Shown here one piece after another: positions 44,986 through 54,214 of a DNA stretch of 64,000 bases (its first letter is position 1; each line of letters opens with the position of its first letter). A program made the position numbers and the translations under genes. The notes beneath the pieces were generated by a model, which was not told the DNA's origin, ran no database searches, and saw nothing but the letters and a program-made list of their open reading frames with translations. This stretch comes from Elusimicrobiota bacterium (GTDB lineage: Bacteria > Elusimicrobiota > Elusimicrobia > UBA1565 > UBA9628): contig JACRDQ010000032.1 of the NCBI GenBank assembly GCA_016218545.1, positions 109,925-173,924 on the forward strand. The letters are read 5' to 3'.

Positions 44986-45669
44986 ATGCCTGTGAACTTG
45001 TTCGTCGGTGGGATCCCCTACGAGATGACCCAGGCCGCATTGACGGAGCTGTTCTCCGCCTGCGGCGCCGTGACCGGCGTCAAGCTCATCATGGACCGGG
45101 ATACGGGCCGCTCCAAGGGCTTCGGCTTCGTCGAGATGGGCACGGAGCCCGAGGCTCAGGCCGCGATCGCCAAGTTCAACGGCACTGAACTCGAGGGCCG
45201 CAAGATCTTCGTCAGCGTGGCCAGGCCCCAGGTGAAGCGCCCTGTCGAGCCTGTCGCTCCGGGCGGCCCTGGGACTCCCGGCTTCATCGAGAGACGCTCC
45301 GGTCTCAAGGACCGCCGCCGCCCCCAGCCCGGCGCCGACGAAGGCAGAAGGCCTGCCGGCAAGCCCTGGCAGGACTTTGGCAAGCGCGAGGGATCCGCAG
45401 GCCCCAGGAAATGGGGACCCAAGCCCGGCGGTTTTGGCGGGCCGAAGAAATGGGGCGACAAGCCGGCTCCCAAAAAGTGGGGGGCCAAGCCCAGCGGCTT
45501 CAGCGGTCCCAAGAAATGGGGCGACAAGCCGGCCGCGGGCGGCGAGAAACGGCGGGACTTCTCAGGTCCCAAGAAGTGGGGACCGAAGCCCGGCGGTTTC
45601 AGCGGCCCGAAGAAGTGGGGCAAGAAACCCGGCGGCTTCGGCCGCAAAGGCGGGCCGAGGCCTGCCTGA
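44986..45669 (+). CDS. RRM RNA-binding protein with GPKKWG-repeat tail
   Basis: NLFVGGIPYEMTQAALTELFSACGAVTGVKLIMDRDTGRSKGFGFVEM; six (K/R)KWG repeats in the C-terminus. Confidence 0.92.
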   Translation: MPVNLFVGGIPYEMTQAALTELFSACGAVTGVKLIMDRDTGRSKGFGFVEMGTEPEAQAAIAKFNGTELEGRKIFVSVARPQVKRPVEPVAPGGPGTPGFIERRSGLKDRRRPQPGADEGRRPAGKPWQDFGKREGSAGPRKWGPKPGGFGGPKKWGDKPAPKKWGAKPSGFSGPKKWGDKPAAGGEKRRDFSGPKKWGPKPGGFSGPKKWGKKPGGFGRKGGPRPA

Positions 45670-45682
45670 GATCGGAGGTCGC

Positions 45683-47575
45683 TCAACGCGATCCGGCGTC
45701 GTGGCTGGCGGCGGATTCCGGCGGCTTGCCTGAGATGACCTCGAGGAAAGCCGTCCCGTAACGTTCGAGTCTCCGATCTCCAACGCCCTTCACGCTGGCC
45801 AAGGTCTCCAGGGTCTTGGGCTTGAGCGTGGCCATCTCCACGAGGGCGCTGTCGTGGAAGACTACGTAGGGCGGGATGCCCAGCTTTTCAGAAATCAGGC
45901 GCCGAAGCCGCCGCAGACGCTCGAAGAGTTCTTCATCGGGCGGTAGATCGGAAGACAGGCTCTTTCTCAAGGCCTTGGGCTTCTTCCTGCCGCGCGCCTT
46001 GGGAGGAGCCGGCACGCCCAGGCGCACCGTCCCCTCACCGCGGCATAGGGCCTTCCCTGCCTCTGTGATGCGCAAAAGGGGATACTCCCGTTCCTCGAAG
46101 ACTTCCAGGAAGCCTTGCACGATGAGCTGGTCTATCCACGAACGCACGGCCGCTTCTCCGGAGTCCTTGAGGAGGCCGAAGACCTGGAGGCCGGCGTGGC
46201 CGCTGCGCGTCATGCGCTCTTCGCCGCGTCCCAGGAGCAGGTGGACGACGTAGCCGGTCCCAAAGCGCCCGCCCGCGCGCCAGGCTCCGCTCAGGACTTT
46301 CTTGGCCGTCAGGAGGGCTTCCTCGGCTGAGAGGCTCTTGGTCTCACCGAGACAGACGTCGCAGGCTGCGCAGCCCTGCCCCAAGCCCTCCCCGCGGGGG
46401 GGCGCGGAGCGGGGGGGATAAGCAGCTCCGAAATGCTCGGCCAAGAGCTTGTGCCTGCACACCGGCGCTACGGCGTAGCGGCCGATCTCGCGCAACTGGC
46501 GTTCCAGCGCGCGTTGCCGCTCGGGAGCCAGAGGCCCGTCTTTGAGCGCCAGGCCCCTGTGCGAGGCGAGATCCGAGGCCGCGAACAGCAGGACGCAGTC
46601 GGCCTGCCCGCCGTCGCGGCCCGCGCGCCCCGACTCCTGTTGGTAATGCTCCACCGACCGCGGCGTATTGGCGTGGATGACGTAGCGGACGTTCGAGCGG
46701 TCGATGCCCATGCCGAATGCGATGGTCGCGACCACCACGTCCAGCCGCTCGTTGACGAAGTCGTCCTGGGCGCGTCTCCGAGAGTCCGCGGGCAGGCCCG
46801 CATGGTAGGCCGCGCAGGAGACCCCTGCGCTCTTGAGCCCCGCCGCCAAGCGCTCCACATCCTTGCGCGTCTGAGCGTAGACGATGCCTCCCTCGCCGGG
46901 ATGGCGGCGCACGACCTCGAGCACCTGGGCCGACTGGTCGCGGCGCGGGAAGGCGCGATAGATGAGGCTCGGGCGGTCGGGATGGCCGATGAAGCGCGCA
47001 GGGCCCCGCAGCGCGAGCTGGGCGCAGACATCCTCTTGGACCGCGGGCGTCGCCGTCGCGGTCAAGGCCATGCGCCCAGCCTTCGGGAAGCGCTCCAGGA
47101 CCTCGGCCAAGCGTCGGTACTCGGGCCTGAATTCATGGCCCCAATGCGAGACGCAGTGCGCCTCGTCCACCGCGATCAGGACCAGCCGCTCGGAGGCGTC
47201 CTCGAGCAGGTCTCCCGCCAGGAGGCGTTCAGGGCTTACGTAGAGGAGGTCGGTCTTGCCTGCGGCCAGCCGCCTGTAGGCCTCCCCGCGGTGGGCGGCT
47301 TCGAGGTTCGAGTGGAGGGCGGAGGCCTCCAGTCCCGCCTCGCGCGCCGCTGCGACCTGGTCGTCCATGAGGGCGATGAGCGGAGAGACGACGAGGACGA
47401 GCCCGCGGCTCATCGCGGCGGGGAGCTGGTAGCAGAGGCTCTTCCCGCCGCCTGTCGGCAGCACCACCAGGCAGTCGCGCCCCGCGAGCGCAGCCTCCAC
47501 CGCCTCCCGTTGGAGAGGCTTGAACGCGTCGTAGCCCCAATGACGCCGGAGGGCCTCCTCGGGTGTCACGGCCAT
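45683..47575 (-). CDS. recQ: ATP-dependent DNA helicase RecQ
   Basis: LPTGGGKSLCYQLPA, DEAHCVSHWGHEFRPEYRRL, QESGRAGRDG, RQC Zn and HRDC regions. Confidence 0.93.
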   Translation of the reverse strand: MAVTPEEALRRHWGYDAFKPLQREAVEAALAGRDCLVVLPTGGGKSLCYQLPAAMSRGLVLVVSPLIALMDDQVAAAREAGLEASALHSNLEAAHRGEAYRRLAAGKTDLLYVSPERLLAGDLLEDASERLVLIAVDEAHCVSHWGHEFRPEYRRLAEVLERFPKAGRMALTATATPAVQEDVCAQLALRGPARFIGHPDRPSLIYRAFPRRDQSAQVLEVVRRHPGEGGIVYAQTRKDVERLAAGLKSAGVSCAAYHAGLPADSRRRAQDDFVNERLDVVVATIAFGMGIDRSNVRYVIHANTPRSVEHYQQESGRAGRDGGQADCVLLFAASDLASHRGLALKDGPLAPERQRALERQLREIGRYAVAPVCRHKLLAEHFGAAYPPRSAPPRGEGLGQGCAACDVCLGETKSLSAEEALLTAKKVLSGAWRAGGRFGTGYVVHLLLGRGEERMTRSGHAGLQVFGLLKDSGEAAVRSWIDQLIVQGFLEVFEEREYPLLRITEAGKALCRGEGTVRLGVPAPPKARGRKKPKALRKSLSSDLPPDEELFERLRRLRRLISEKLGIPPYVVFHDSALVEMATLKPKTLETLASVKGVGDRRLERYGTAFLEVISGKPPESAASHDAGSR

Positions 47576-47771
47576 CGGGTTGATGATAGCAAATGCTTTC
47601 GCGTCGGCCTCATGGCGCCATGCTTGGCGCCGATAGTGGTCGATCATCAGCCGCAATATGGTTGATTTGCACCCACTGTGGGCCGGCCGAACATGAAGTG
47701 TCAGGCTGGAGCGCGGTCCGGACCAGGGGGGTCCGGATTGCCGGGCGCCCAATTCTACGGATTGCCAGTAT

Positions 47772-47808
47772 TGTTCTGTACAGGAACAGCATATGTGATA
47801 TACTGTTC
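47772..47808 (+). promoter_or_regulatory. Nested TGTTC/GAACA operator-like repeats upstream of ATPase gene
   Basis: GAACAGCATAT-GTG-ATATACTGTTC imperfect palindrome (47784-47808) plus TGTTCTGT at 47772. Confidence 0.5.
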
Positions 47809-47843
47809 TGTGTGAGATCAATTTACTGGGGCCAGGAATAGCC

Positions 47844-49103
47844 ATGCACGCTATCTTCGATGAATGGAACGCGTACGCGCTCAAGAAGACGTTGGTTTCG
47901 AGGAATCTGGACTTGGACCAGGTCATGGGCGATGCCAGGCTCAAGATCGTCGCGGTCACCGGCATACGCCGCTGCGGCAAGTCGAGCGTCCTCATTCTGC
48001 TCCGGCAGAAACTCCAAAAGGAAGGCCTGAACGCGGCTTACATAAACCTGGAGGACAGCCGGATCAAGGGAGTCCCTTCCCTGCTTGACGACGCGCTCAA
48101 ATGGTTCGGGGATTCGGGCTGCCTGCTGCTCGACGAAATCACCGCGGCGAAGGATTGGGAGGGATGGCTTGCCCGCAACCACGAGATGCTCAAGGGCAGG
48201 CTGCGCCTTGTCGTCAGTTCCTCCCGGGCCACGCTTTCCAGGCCCTCCAAGCCCCTCAGGGGCCGGGTATTGGCCCATGAACTCTATCCGCTTTCATTCG
48301 CGGAGTTCCTGCGGTTCAAAGGGGTGAGCGTGGAGCCCACCACCGCTGGAATAGGCCGGGCGGAGAAGGCTCTTGCCGAGTATCTCGTTTACGGGGGGTT
48401 CCCCGAGGTTGCGCTTGCGGCCGACAAGACCGACAAGGTCCGGGTGATCGGGTCCTACTTTCGGGATATCGTCGGTCTCGACTTGGCCGAAATGGCCGAA
48501 TCCCAAGTAACGACCGTGGAGCTGTTCGGGAAATACATCATCGAGGCCTCGTACTTCTCGGCTTCGAAGTGCCTGCGCTTCTTTCAGACCGTGGGGCACA
48601 AGATCGGCAAGGTCGCGCTCCTCAACCTTGAGAAATGCTCGCAGGACGGCTACCTGTTCTTCTTCGTCCCGATATTCTCCCACACCATCAAAGACCGGTC
48701 GCAGTATCCGCGAAAATCCTATCTGGGAGACACGGGGTTCCTCTACGCCATGAGCGGCAGGACCGACATGGGCCGGCTGCTGGAGAATGCCGTCTATCTC
48801 GAGCTGCGGCGACGGCTGCCGCCGCAACAGGACATCCATTACTGGAAGAGCCCGGAGGGCATCGAAGCGGACTTCGTCATCCGGGAAGGGCTGCGGGTCA
48901 AGGATATCATCCAGGCCGCCTATGCCATCGAGGACGACAAAACGAAGAAGCGCGAGATCCAGGGTCTGACGGCCTGCGCCGAGGAGTTTGGCTTGAAGAA
49001 CGGAACCATCATCACCTGGGGAGTAGAGCAGGTGGAGGATATTTCCGGCATCAAGGTGCGGTTCGTGCCGCTCTGGAAGTGGCTCCTGGAATCGCCGGGC
49101 TAA
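47844..49103 (+). CDS. AAA ATPase with DUF4143-type C-terminus
   Basis: TGIRRCGKSSVLILLRQ; CLLLDEITAAKDWEGWL; LYPLSFAEFLRFKG; HYWKSPEGIEADFVI. Confidence 0.85.
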   Translation: MHAIFDEWNAYALKKTLVSRNLDLDQVMGDARLKIVAVTGIRRCGKSSVLILLRQKLQKEGLNAAYINLEDSRIKGVPSLLDDALKWFGDSGCLLLDEITAAKDWEGWLARNHEMLKGRLRLVVSSSRATLSRPSKPLRGRVLAHELYPLSFAEFLRFKGVSVEPTTAGIGRAEKALAEYLVYGGFPEVALAADKTDKVRVIGSYFRDIVGLDLAEMAESQVTTVELFGKYIIEASYFSASKCLRFFQTVGHKIGKVALLNLEKCSQDGYLFFFVPIFSHTIKDRSQYPRKSYLGDTGFLYAMSGRTDMGRLLENAVYLELRRRLPPQQDIHYWKSPEGIEADFVIREGLRVKDIIQAAYAIEDDKTKKREIQGLTACAEEFGLKNGTIITWGVEQVEDISGIKVRFVPLWKWLLESPG

Positions 49104-49120
49104 GGCTTCAGGCGGCCCTG

Positions 49121-50350
49121 CTATTTGCCGAGTCCTGCGAGGTACCCGCTGGCAAACGCCCACTGCAGGTTGAAGCCCCCGCAAGGTCCATCGAGGTCGA
49201 GCAGCTCGCCGCAGAGGTAAAGGCCGGGGCGCAGCCGGCTCTCCAAGGTGCTCGGATCGACTTCCTTCAACGAGACGCCGCCGCGAGTGATGAAGGCCTG
49301 GTCATAGCCCGCGGTGTCGACGACGGTCAGCGGCGTCTCGACCAGGATGCCGATCAGTCTGTCGCGCGGCTCGCCGCCGAGCGCGTGGACCGCGGTCCGC
49401 GCCTCGAGCCCGGCCAGCTCGCAGAGGACCTCGGCGAGAGGCGGCGGAAAGTGCTCCGCAAGGCGCTCGGCCAAGATGCCGCCGCTCCCCTGCCGCCATC
49501 CCTTGAAGATCGCCTGCCAGTCCTCCCGGTTCCTTCCGCGGCCGAGGTTCAGCTGCAGCAAGACCGTTCCGCGCTTCTTGAGGAGCGGGGAGATCTCACG
49601 GGACAGGTCGAGGATCACCGGCCCGGCGATCCCGCGCTCGGTGAAGATCACGTCGCCGGTCCGGGCGAGCTTCTTCGGTCTGCCGGCGGCGAACCGCACG
49701 ACAGCCTTGCCGATCGTGTGGGCCGTGCAGCGGCCGGGCCATCTCTCGCGGGTCAAGAGGGGCACCCCTCCCGGATAGCAGGGCTTCACGCGGTGACCGA
49801 ACGCGCGGGCGAACCTGTAGCCGTCGCCCGTGGTCCCGAGCCGCGGATGGGTCAGGCCGCCGGTGGCGAGGATCAGCTCCGTCGCCGCGATCGCGCCGGC
49901 TTCGCAGGTCAGCTGGAAGCAGCCGTCGGTGAAGAGCGCCGAGCGCACCTCGCAGCGCACCTCGACGCGCACGCCGAGCCGCTTGACCTCCGCGAGGAGT
50001 CCCGCCAGCACCGTCTCCGACCGCCGCGTCGCCGGCCAGACGCGGAAGCCGTCGCGGATGTCGGTCTCGATACCGAGCTCGTGGAAGAAACTCCGCAGCT
50101 TCTCGCTCCCGAGCTCCGCGAGCGCCGGCCCCATGAAGCGGCCTTCGGGCCCGAAACGCTCCATGAACGCCTCGGTGGAGAGCGTGTTCGTCAGGTTGCA
50201 GCGCTGACCGCCGGAGGCGAGCAGCTTCAATCCCGGAGCGGACATCTTCTCGCACAGGACCACGCTCCGCCTCCGCCGCGCCGCGGCGATGGCCGCGACC
50301 AGCCCCGACGCGCCCCCGCCGATGATGGCGAGGTCGTAGCGCTTGTTCAA
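49121..50350 (-). CDS. HI0933/BaiN-family flavoprotein
   Basis: YDLAIIGGGASGLVAAIAAARR; ASGGQRCNLTNT; GTTGDGYRFARAFGH; TTG start at 50350. Confidence 0.85.
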   Translation of the reverse strand: MNKRYDLAIIGGGASGLVAAIAAARRRRSVVLCEKMSAPGLKLLASGGQRCNLTNTLSTEAFMERFGPEGRFMGPALAELGSEKLRSFFHELGIETDIRDGFRVWPATRRSETVLAGLLAEVKRLGVRVEVRCEVRSALFTDGCFQLTCEAGAIAATELILATGGLTHPRLGTTGDGYRFARAFGHRVKPCYPGGVPLLTRERWPGRCTAHTIGKAVVRFAAGRPKKLARTGDVIFTERGIAGPVILDLSREISPLLKKRGTVLLQLNLGRGRNREDWQAIFKGWRQGSGGILAERLAEHFPPPLAEVLCELAGLEARTAVHALGGEPRDRLIGILVETPLTVVDTAGYDQAFITRGGVSLKEVDPSTLESRLRPGLYLCGELLDLDGPCGGFNLQWAFASGYLAGLGK

Positions 50351-50560
50351 TGGCTCCTCCAGCCGACGATTGTATTGTAGGAATCTTGAGCCTAGCCTAC
50401 TTGAGAGTTTCCTAATCAGAACATAAGATCCCAGCGGTTTCCAAGCCGGAATCACCCTTCGGCGGTCTTGGTCATCTGCTTGTCCGGATAGCGTTCCTTA
50501 TGACGGCCGACCTTCCCCCCATCGACCTTGCCCCTATCTCTGGGCCGTTGTTAAATTGAG

Positions 50561-50680
50561 TCATCCCGAGAGAGGCATTGCTGATGTCGTTTCTGTTTTC
50601 AGCTCAGCATGATGCTTTGCCGTGAACTCCTTGGGAGTCATATCCTCCAAGGAGCTGTGAGGCCGTGCCGACCATGGGGC
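50561..50680 (-). pseudogene. 3' remnant of an IS3-family transposase
   Basis: Minus-strand frame reads ARPHSSLEDMTPKEFTAKHHAELKTETTSAMPLSG-stop, typical IS3 OrfB C-terminus. Confidence 0.6.
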
Positions 50681-50763
50681 TGGGTGTTCTCTCCAACCTT
50701 GCCCCATGCAGCCCATCTTGTCGTGGGAGGATATGATCTATGCAGGGGTGGCGTTTGAGCGGG

Positions 50764-51942
50764 TCAGAAAATGTCGCCGTTGTGCAGTGCGTGCAGGAAG
50801 CTTCCTACGGGAAGCACTTGAACGTTATCGAAACGGTACCGGCGGTCTCCCCGATAGACGCCGTAGAGGCCTTCCACGTGGATGCCTGAGTCGGCGGCCA
50901 GATCGCGCATGGCGCGGTCCCAGGAGCGGTCCCAGCGCTGGGCGGACTTGACCTCGATGCAAACCACCGAGGGCTTCGCACCCGGCTGGCGTTTCTTGGT
51001 TTCGATGATGAAGTCGATCTCCGTGTTGGATGCGGTGTGGTAGTAGGCGATCTGCCGATGGCGGGCGGAGAACTCGTTGTAGACGCGCAGTTCGTGGAGC
51101 AGGAGCGTTTCAAGAGCGAATCCCTTCCATGCGTTGTCTACCGGGTCGGATCCCAGACCTGCGGCGACACGAGCCACGCCCGGATCGAACCAGTAGAATT
51201 TCGGCCGGCTGCGTTCCCGGACCTTTAAGCCGGGCTGCCAGGCCGGCAGGAAGTGGCCAAGGAGGGTGTCCTTGAGGATCTCGAAATAGGCGTCAACGCT
51301 CATGCGTGGAACGGTCGCCTCGCGGGACACGTTGGAGGCGTTCACGCTCTGCCCATTGAGCTGCCCGGCAACGGCCAGAAAGCGGAGGAACGGGGGTACT
51401 TGGCGGATGATCCCCTCCGCCTTGATCTCCTCTTGGATGTAGGTGTGCACGTAGGACTCTAGAATTTCCGCTTCCCGGCCGGGCGATTGCACGATGAGTG
51501 GCAGCGTTCCCCATTCAAGTGCTCGGTCGAGATCGAAGGTTTTTCCCAGTTCCGCCGCGGAGAAGCCCTCGAGGTGCCGTAGGACCGCTCGACCAGCCAG
51601 CAGATTGGCGCCCCCGCGTTTGAGTTTTCTTGCGGAGGACCCGCATAGGGCAAAGCGCAGGTGCCGGTCTTCCAGGAGGCGGTGGACTTCATCGAGCAGG
51701 GCGGGGATTTTCTGGATCTCATCAAGCACGACCCAGGCTCCGGCTGGCAGTCCTCCCAGATGGGATTCCAGGAGATGCGGGTCCCGAGTCAGCTCGAGCG
51801 CGAGTCGCGTGTCGAGCAGGTCCAGTCGGATAGCGTCGGAGAATGCGCCGCGCAGCCAGGTGCTCTTCCCTGTGGCGCGTGGTCCGAACAGAAAGAAGGA
51901 GCGGTCGGGATTCTTGATGAGTCTCGCCAGGGGCGCCGTCAT
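50764..51942 (-). CDS. AAA ATPase with DUF4143-type C-terminus
   Basis: FFLFGPRATGKSTWLRG; WVVLDEIQKIPALLDEVHRL; FALCGSSARKLKRGGANLLAGRAV; NTEIDFIIE. Confidence 0.9.
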   Translation of the reverse strand: MTAPLARLIKNPDRSFFLFGPRATGKSTWLRGAFSDAIRLDLLDTRLALELTRDPHLLESHLGGLPAGAWVVLDEIQKIPALLDEVHRLLEDRHLRFALCGSSARKLKRGGANLLAGRAVLRHLEGFSAAELGKTFDLDRALEWGTLPLIVQSPGREAEILESYVHTYIQEEIKAEGIIRQVPPFLRFLAVAGQLNGQSVNASNVSREATVPRMSVDAYFEILKDTLLGHFLPAWQPGLKVRERSRPKFYWFDPGVARVAAGLGSDPVDNAWKGFALETLLLHELRVYNEFSARHRQIAYYHTASNTEIDFIIETKKRQPGAKPSVVCIEVKSAQRWDRSWDRAMRDLAADSGIHVEGLYGVYRGDRRYRFDNVQVLPVGSFLHALHNGDIF

Positions 51943-52082
51943 GATTAGACAGTATGTATTATGTGCCGTAAATAAGCAATGCATATTTACTATATGGCGT
52001 AATTATGCACTTGCTCGCGCCGTGGTACGTGTACCTGTATGGCCTGAATTGAAATTTGTCGCGCAGGAGGAAATCGCGGGGC

Positions 52083-52123
52083 TATTGCCGACGTAGCTCA
52101 GCGGTAGAGCAACCGCCTTGTAA
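52083..52123 (+). repeat. 41-bp direct repeat containing the 5' part of tRNA-Thr (left att-like site)
   Basis: TATTGCCGACGTAGCTCAGCGGTAGAGCAACCGCCTTGTAA identical to 54796-54836. Confidence 0.9.
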
Positions 52124-52322
52124 TGCCCCCGGCCCCGTCGAGGAAATCCCGCCGTCGTCGAGAAACCGTATGTGGAGTATGCCCGAGTATGCTGGTTCTG
52201 TATGGGCGAAGGGCACCATGCTGGGCACCACTTTGTGTCCCGACTTCATCGGCAACGGGCCACATTTGATACCATAGAATCTCGGTCGTTGATCGGTGCT
52301 TCAGGCGCGATCGGGCCAGGGT

Positions 52323-53216
52323 ATGGAAAGCGATTACGATGTGCGATTGGCCGCTGCCGATTGCCTAAACCATCTATCCCTCCTCCACGGAGATCGCCTC
52401 CCTTGGGCGGCCTTGGTCAAAGGTTTTGACTACAAGGGAACCCGGGTGTCGTTGCTCGGTATGCAAGGGATCTTTAAGCCCGCCATCATGGAGTTGCCGC
52501 TCAGTATCAGGACCTCTCCCAAGGGGCCATACAAAGACGAGCTTAAGGACAACGGGATCCTCCACTATTGCTATCGAGGCACGGACCCCCTACATCGCGA
52601 CAACGTCGGTCTAAGGAAGTTGATGGAGACCGGCACTCCGCTTATCTACTTTCACGGCATCAATCCCGGGCAATACATTTCTGCATGGCCTTGCTTTCTG
52701 GTTCGTGATAATAAGGAGGCATTGACCTTCGACGTGCAGGTCGATGCCCCCGAGCTCGTGTCCGCGGCCGCCCAGCCCGTCTCGTCACTGGATGTCGAAG
52801 CGCGGCGTCAGTATGTGACCAGCGAGGTTCAGAGGCGCCTGCATCAGAGCTCCTTCCGCGCGCGCGTCTTGCAGGCTTATCGCAATCAGTGCGCGATCTG
52901 CCGGCTTCGGCACGAGGAGCTTCTCGAGGCCGCGCACATCCTCCCCGATACGCACCCAGAGGGGGAACCAGTCGTCAGCAACGGCTTGGCGCTCTGCAAC
53001 CTCCACCATGTGGCCTTCGACCGAAATATTCTTGGCATTCGGCCGGACTGCGTCGTTGAGTTGCGCAAAGATATCCTTGAAGAGGCGGATGGCCCCATGC
53101 TCGAGCATGGCCTGCAGCACTTCAACGGGCAGCCGATAATCGTTCCCCGGGTGGCGACATGGCGGCCTAATCCACGCTTCCTGGAAAAACGGTACGCCGC
53201 GTTTCGCGCAGGGTAG
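52323..53216 (+). CDS. HNH endonuclease, putative modification-dependent restriction type
   Basis: CAICRLRHEELLEAAHILPDTHPEGEPVVSNGLALCNLHHVAFDRNILGI; separate N-terminal domain. Confidence 0.78.
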   Translation: MESDYDVRLAAADCLNHLSLLHGDRLPWAALVKGFDYKGTRVSLLGMQGIFKPAIMELPLSIRTSPKGPYKDELKDNGILHYCYRGTDPLHRDNVGLRKLMETGTPLIYFHGINPGQYISAWPCFLVRDNKEALTFDVQVDAPELVSAAAQPVSSLDVEARRQYVTSEVQRRLHQSSFRARVLQAYRNQCAICRLRHEELLEAAHILPDTHPEGEPVVSNGLALCNLHHVAFDRNILGIRPDCVVELRKDILEEADGPMLEHGLQHFNGQPIIVPRVATWRPNPRFLEKRYAAFRAG

Positions 53217-53351
53217 GAGTGGCTCGTGGGATGAGGCTATTCGTGGCCAGCAGGACAACATTTATTTGTTACTATCAGACGTTGGTACGCTTGTGCGGGT
53301 TTGACTTCTATTCGGGTGCCGGATCGACTCCTAAGGAATGTTGTGCCCCAT

Positions 53352-54209
53352 CTAATTTTGGGCAGGTGCTTTGCTGATTTTTGACGCCAGCCAGTCCGTG
53401 TAGAACTGAGCTGGCGCCTTCATTTCCAAGGCGCTGTGCGGCGCCACCTCGTTGTAGTCTTTCAGCCATCTTGGCAGTTTCCGGCCCACCTCTTCCAGGC
53501 TCTCCAACTCGCCCTGGTAGACGTAGTCCCGCTTGAAGGTGCCGAAGAACCTCTCCGCCAGCCCGTTTGACTCCGGGCTTCGACGAGGCGTGTGGCACAC
53601 GACGATCCCAAGGCCTTGGAGCATCGCCCTCAGCTTCTTGCAGATGTACTCCGGCCCGTTGTCCGACAGGAACTCCAGACCCTTGGCCTTGCCCCGCTCG
53701 GCCCCGAAGCGCCGGAACACCGCCTCCCGCACCATCTCCTGAAGCTCCTCCGAAGGCATCTTCTTGTCCCAGCGCCAGGCCAGCACCGAGCGGTCCGCGC
53801 AATCGAGGATGACCGCCAAGCGGCCCTTCTCGCCGTTCCACGCCTTGATGCTGGTGATGTCCGAAGCCCAGCGGCGATTGGGCTCTGCTACGCTCACCTG
53901 GCCCTCGTGGAGCCTTCCTGGCCTCAGGGTCCTGCTCCGGGCCGAGGAAAGCCAGCCCCGCCGTCGCATGATCTTCCAGACGGTCTTGGGGTCGGCCTGA
54001 ATGGCTCGTCGGGCCAGCATGCCGTGAATGCGTCGGTAGCCGTAGGTCGCCGGCCGTTCCAGCAGGATCTGCTGGATGGCTTGCTCCACGTCCGGCCGTC
54101 GGCACCCCTCCGTCTTGCGCCGCAGCTTCCTCCGGTAGTAGAACCAGCTCCGCGGCACGCCCAAGGCGCGGCAGACCAAGCTCACCGAGGCTCCGGTGTC
54201 CCGAGTCAA
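53352..54209 (-). CDS. IS3-family transposase OrfB (DDE integrase core)
   Basis: PNRRWASDITSIKAWNGEKGRLAVILDCADRSVLAW; FLSDNGPEY; SPESNGLAERFFGTFKRDY. Confidence 0.92.
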   Translation of the reverse strand: MTRDTGASVSLVCRALGVPRSWFYYRRKLRRKTEGCRRPDVEQAIQQILLERPATYGYRRIHGMLARRAIQADPKTVWKIMRRRGWLSSARSRTLRPGRLHEGQVSVAEPNRRWASDITSIKAWNGEKGRLAVILDCADRSVLAWRWDKKMPSEELQEMVREAVFRRFGAERGKAKGLEFLSDNGPEYICKKLRAMLQGLGIVVCHTPRRSPESNGLAERFFGTFKRDYVYQGELESLEEVGRKLPRWLKDYNEVAPHSALEMKAPAQFYTDWLASKISKAPAQN

Positions 54210-54214
54210 ACACC

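Noticed and set aside
52087-52123. Considered as a second functional tRNA-Thr
   Set aside because: Lacks the 3' anticodon stem, T-arm and acceptor strand; only a fragment
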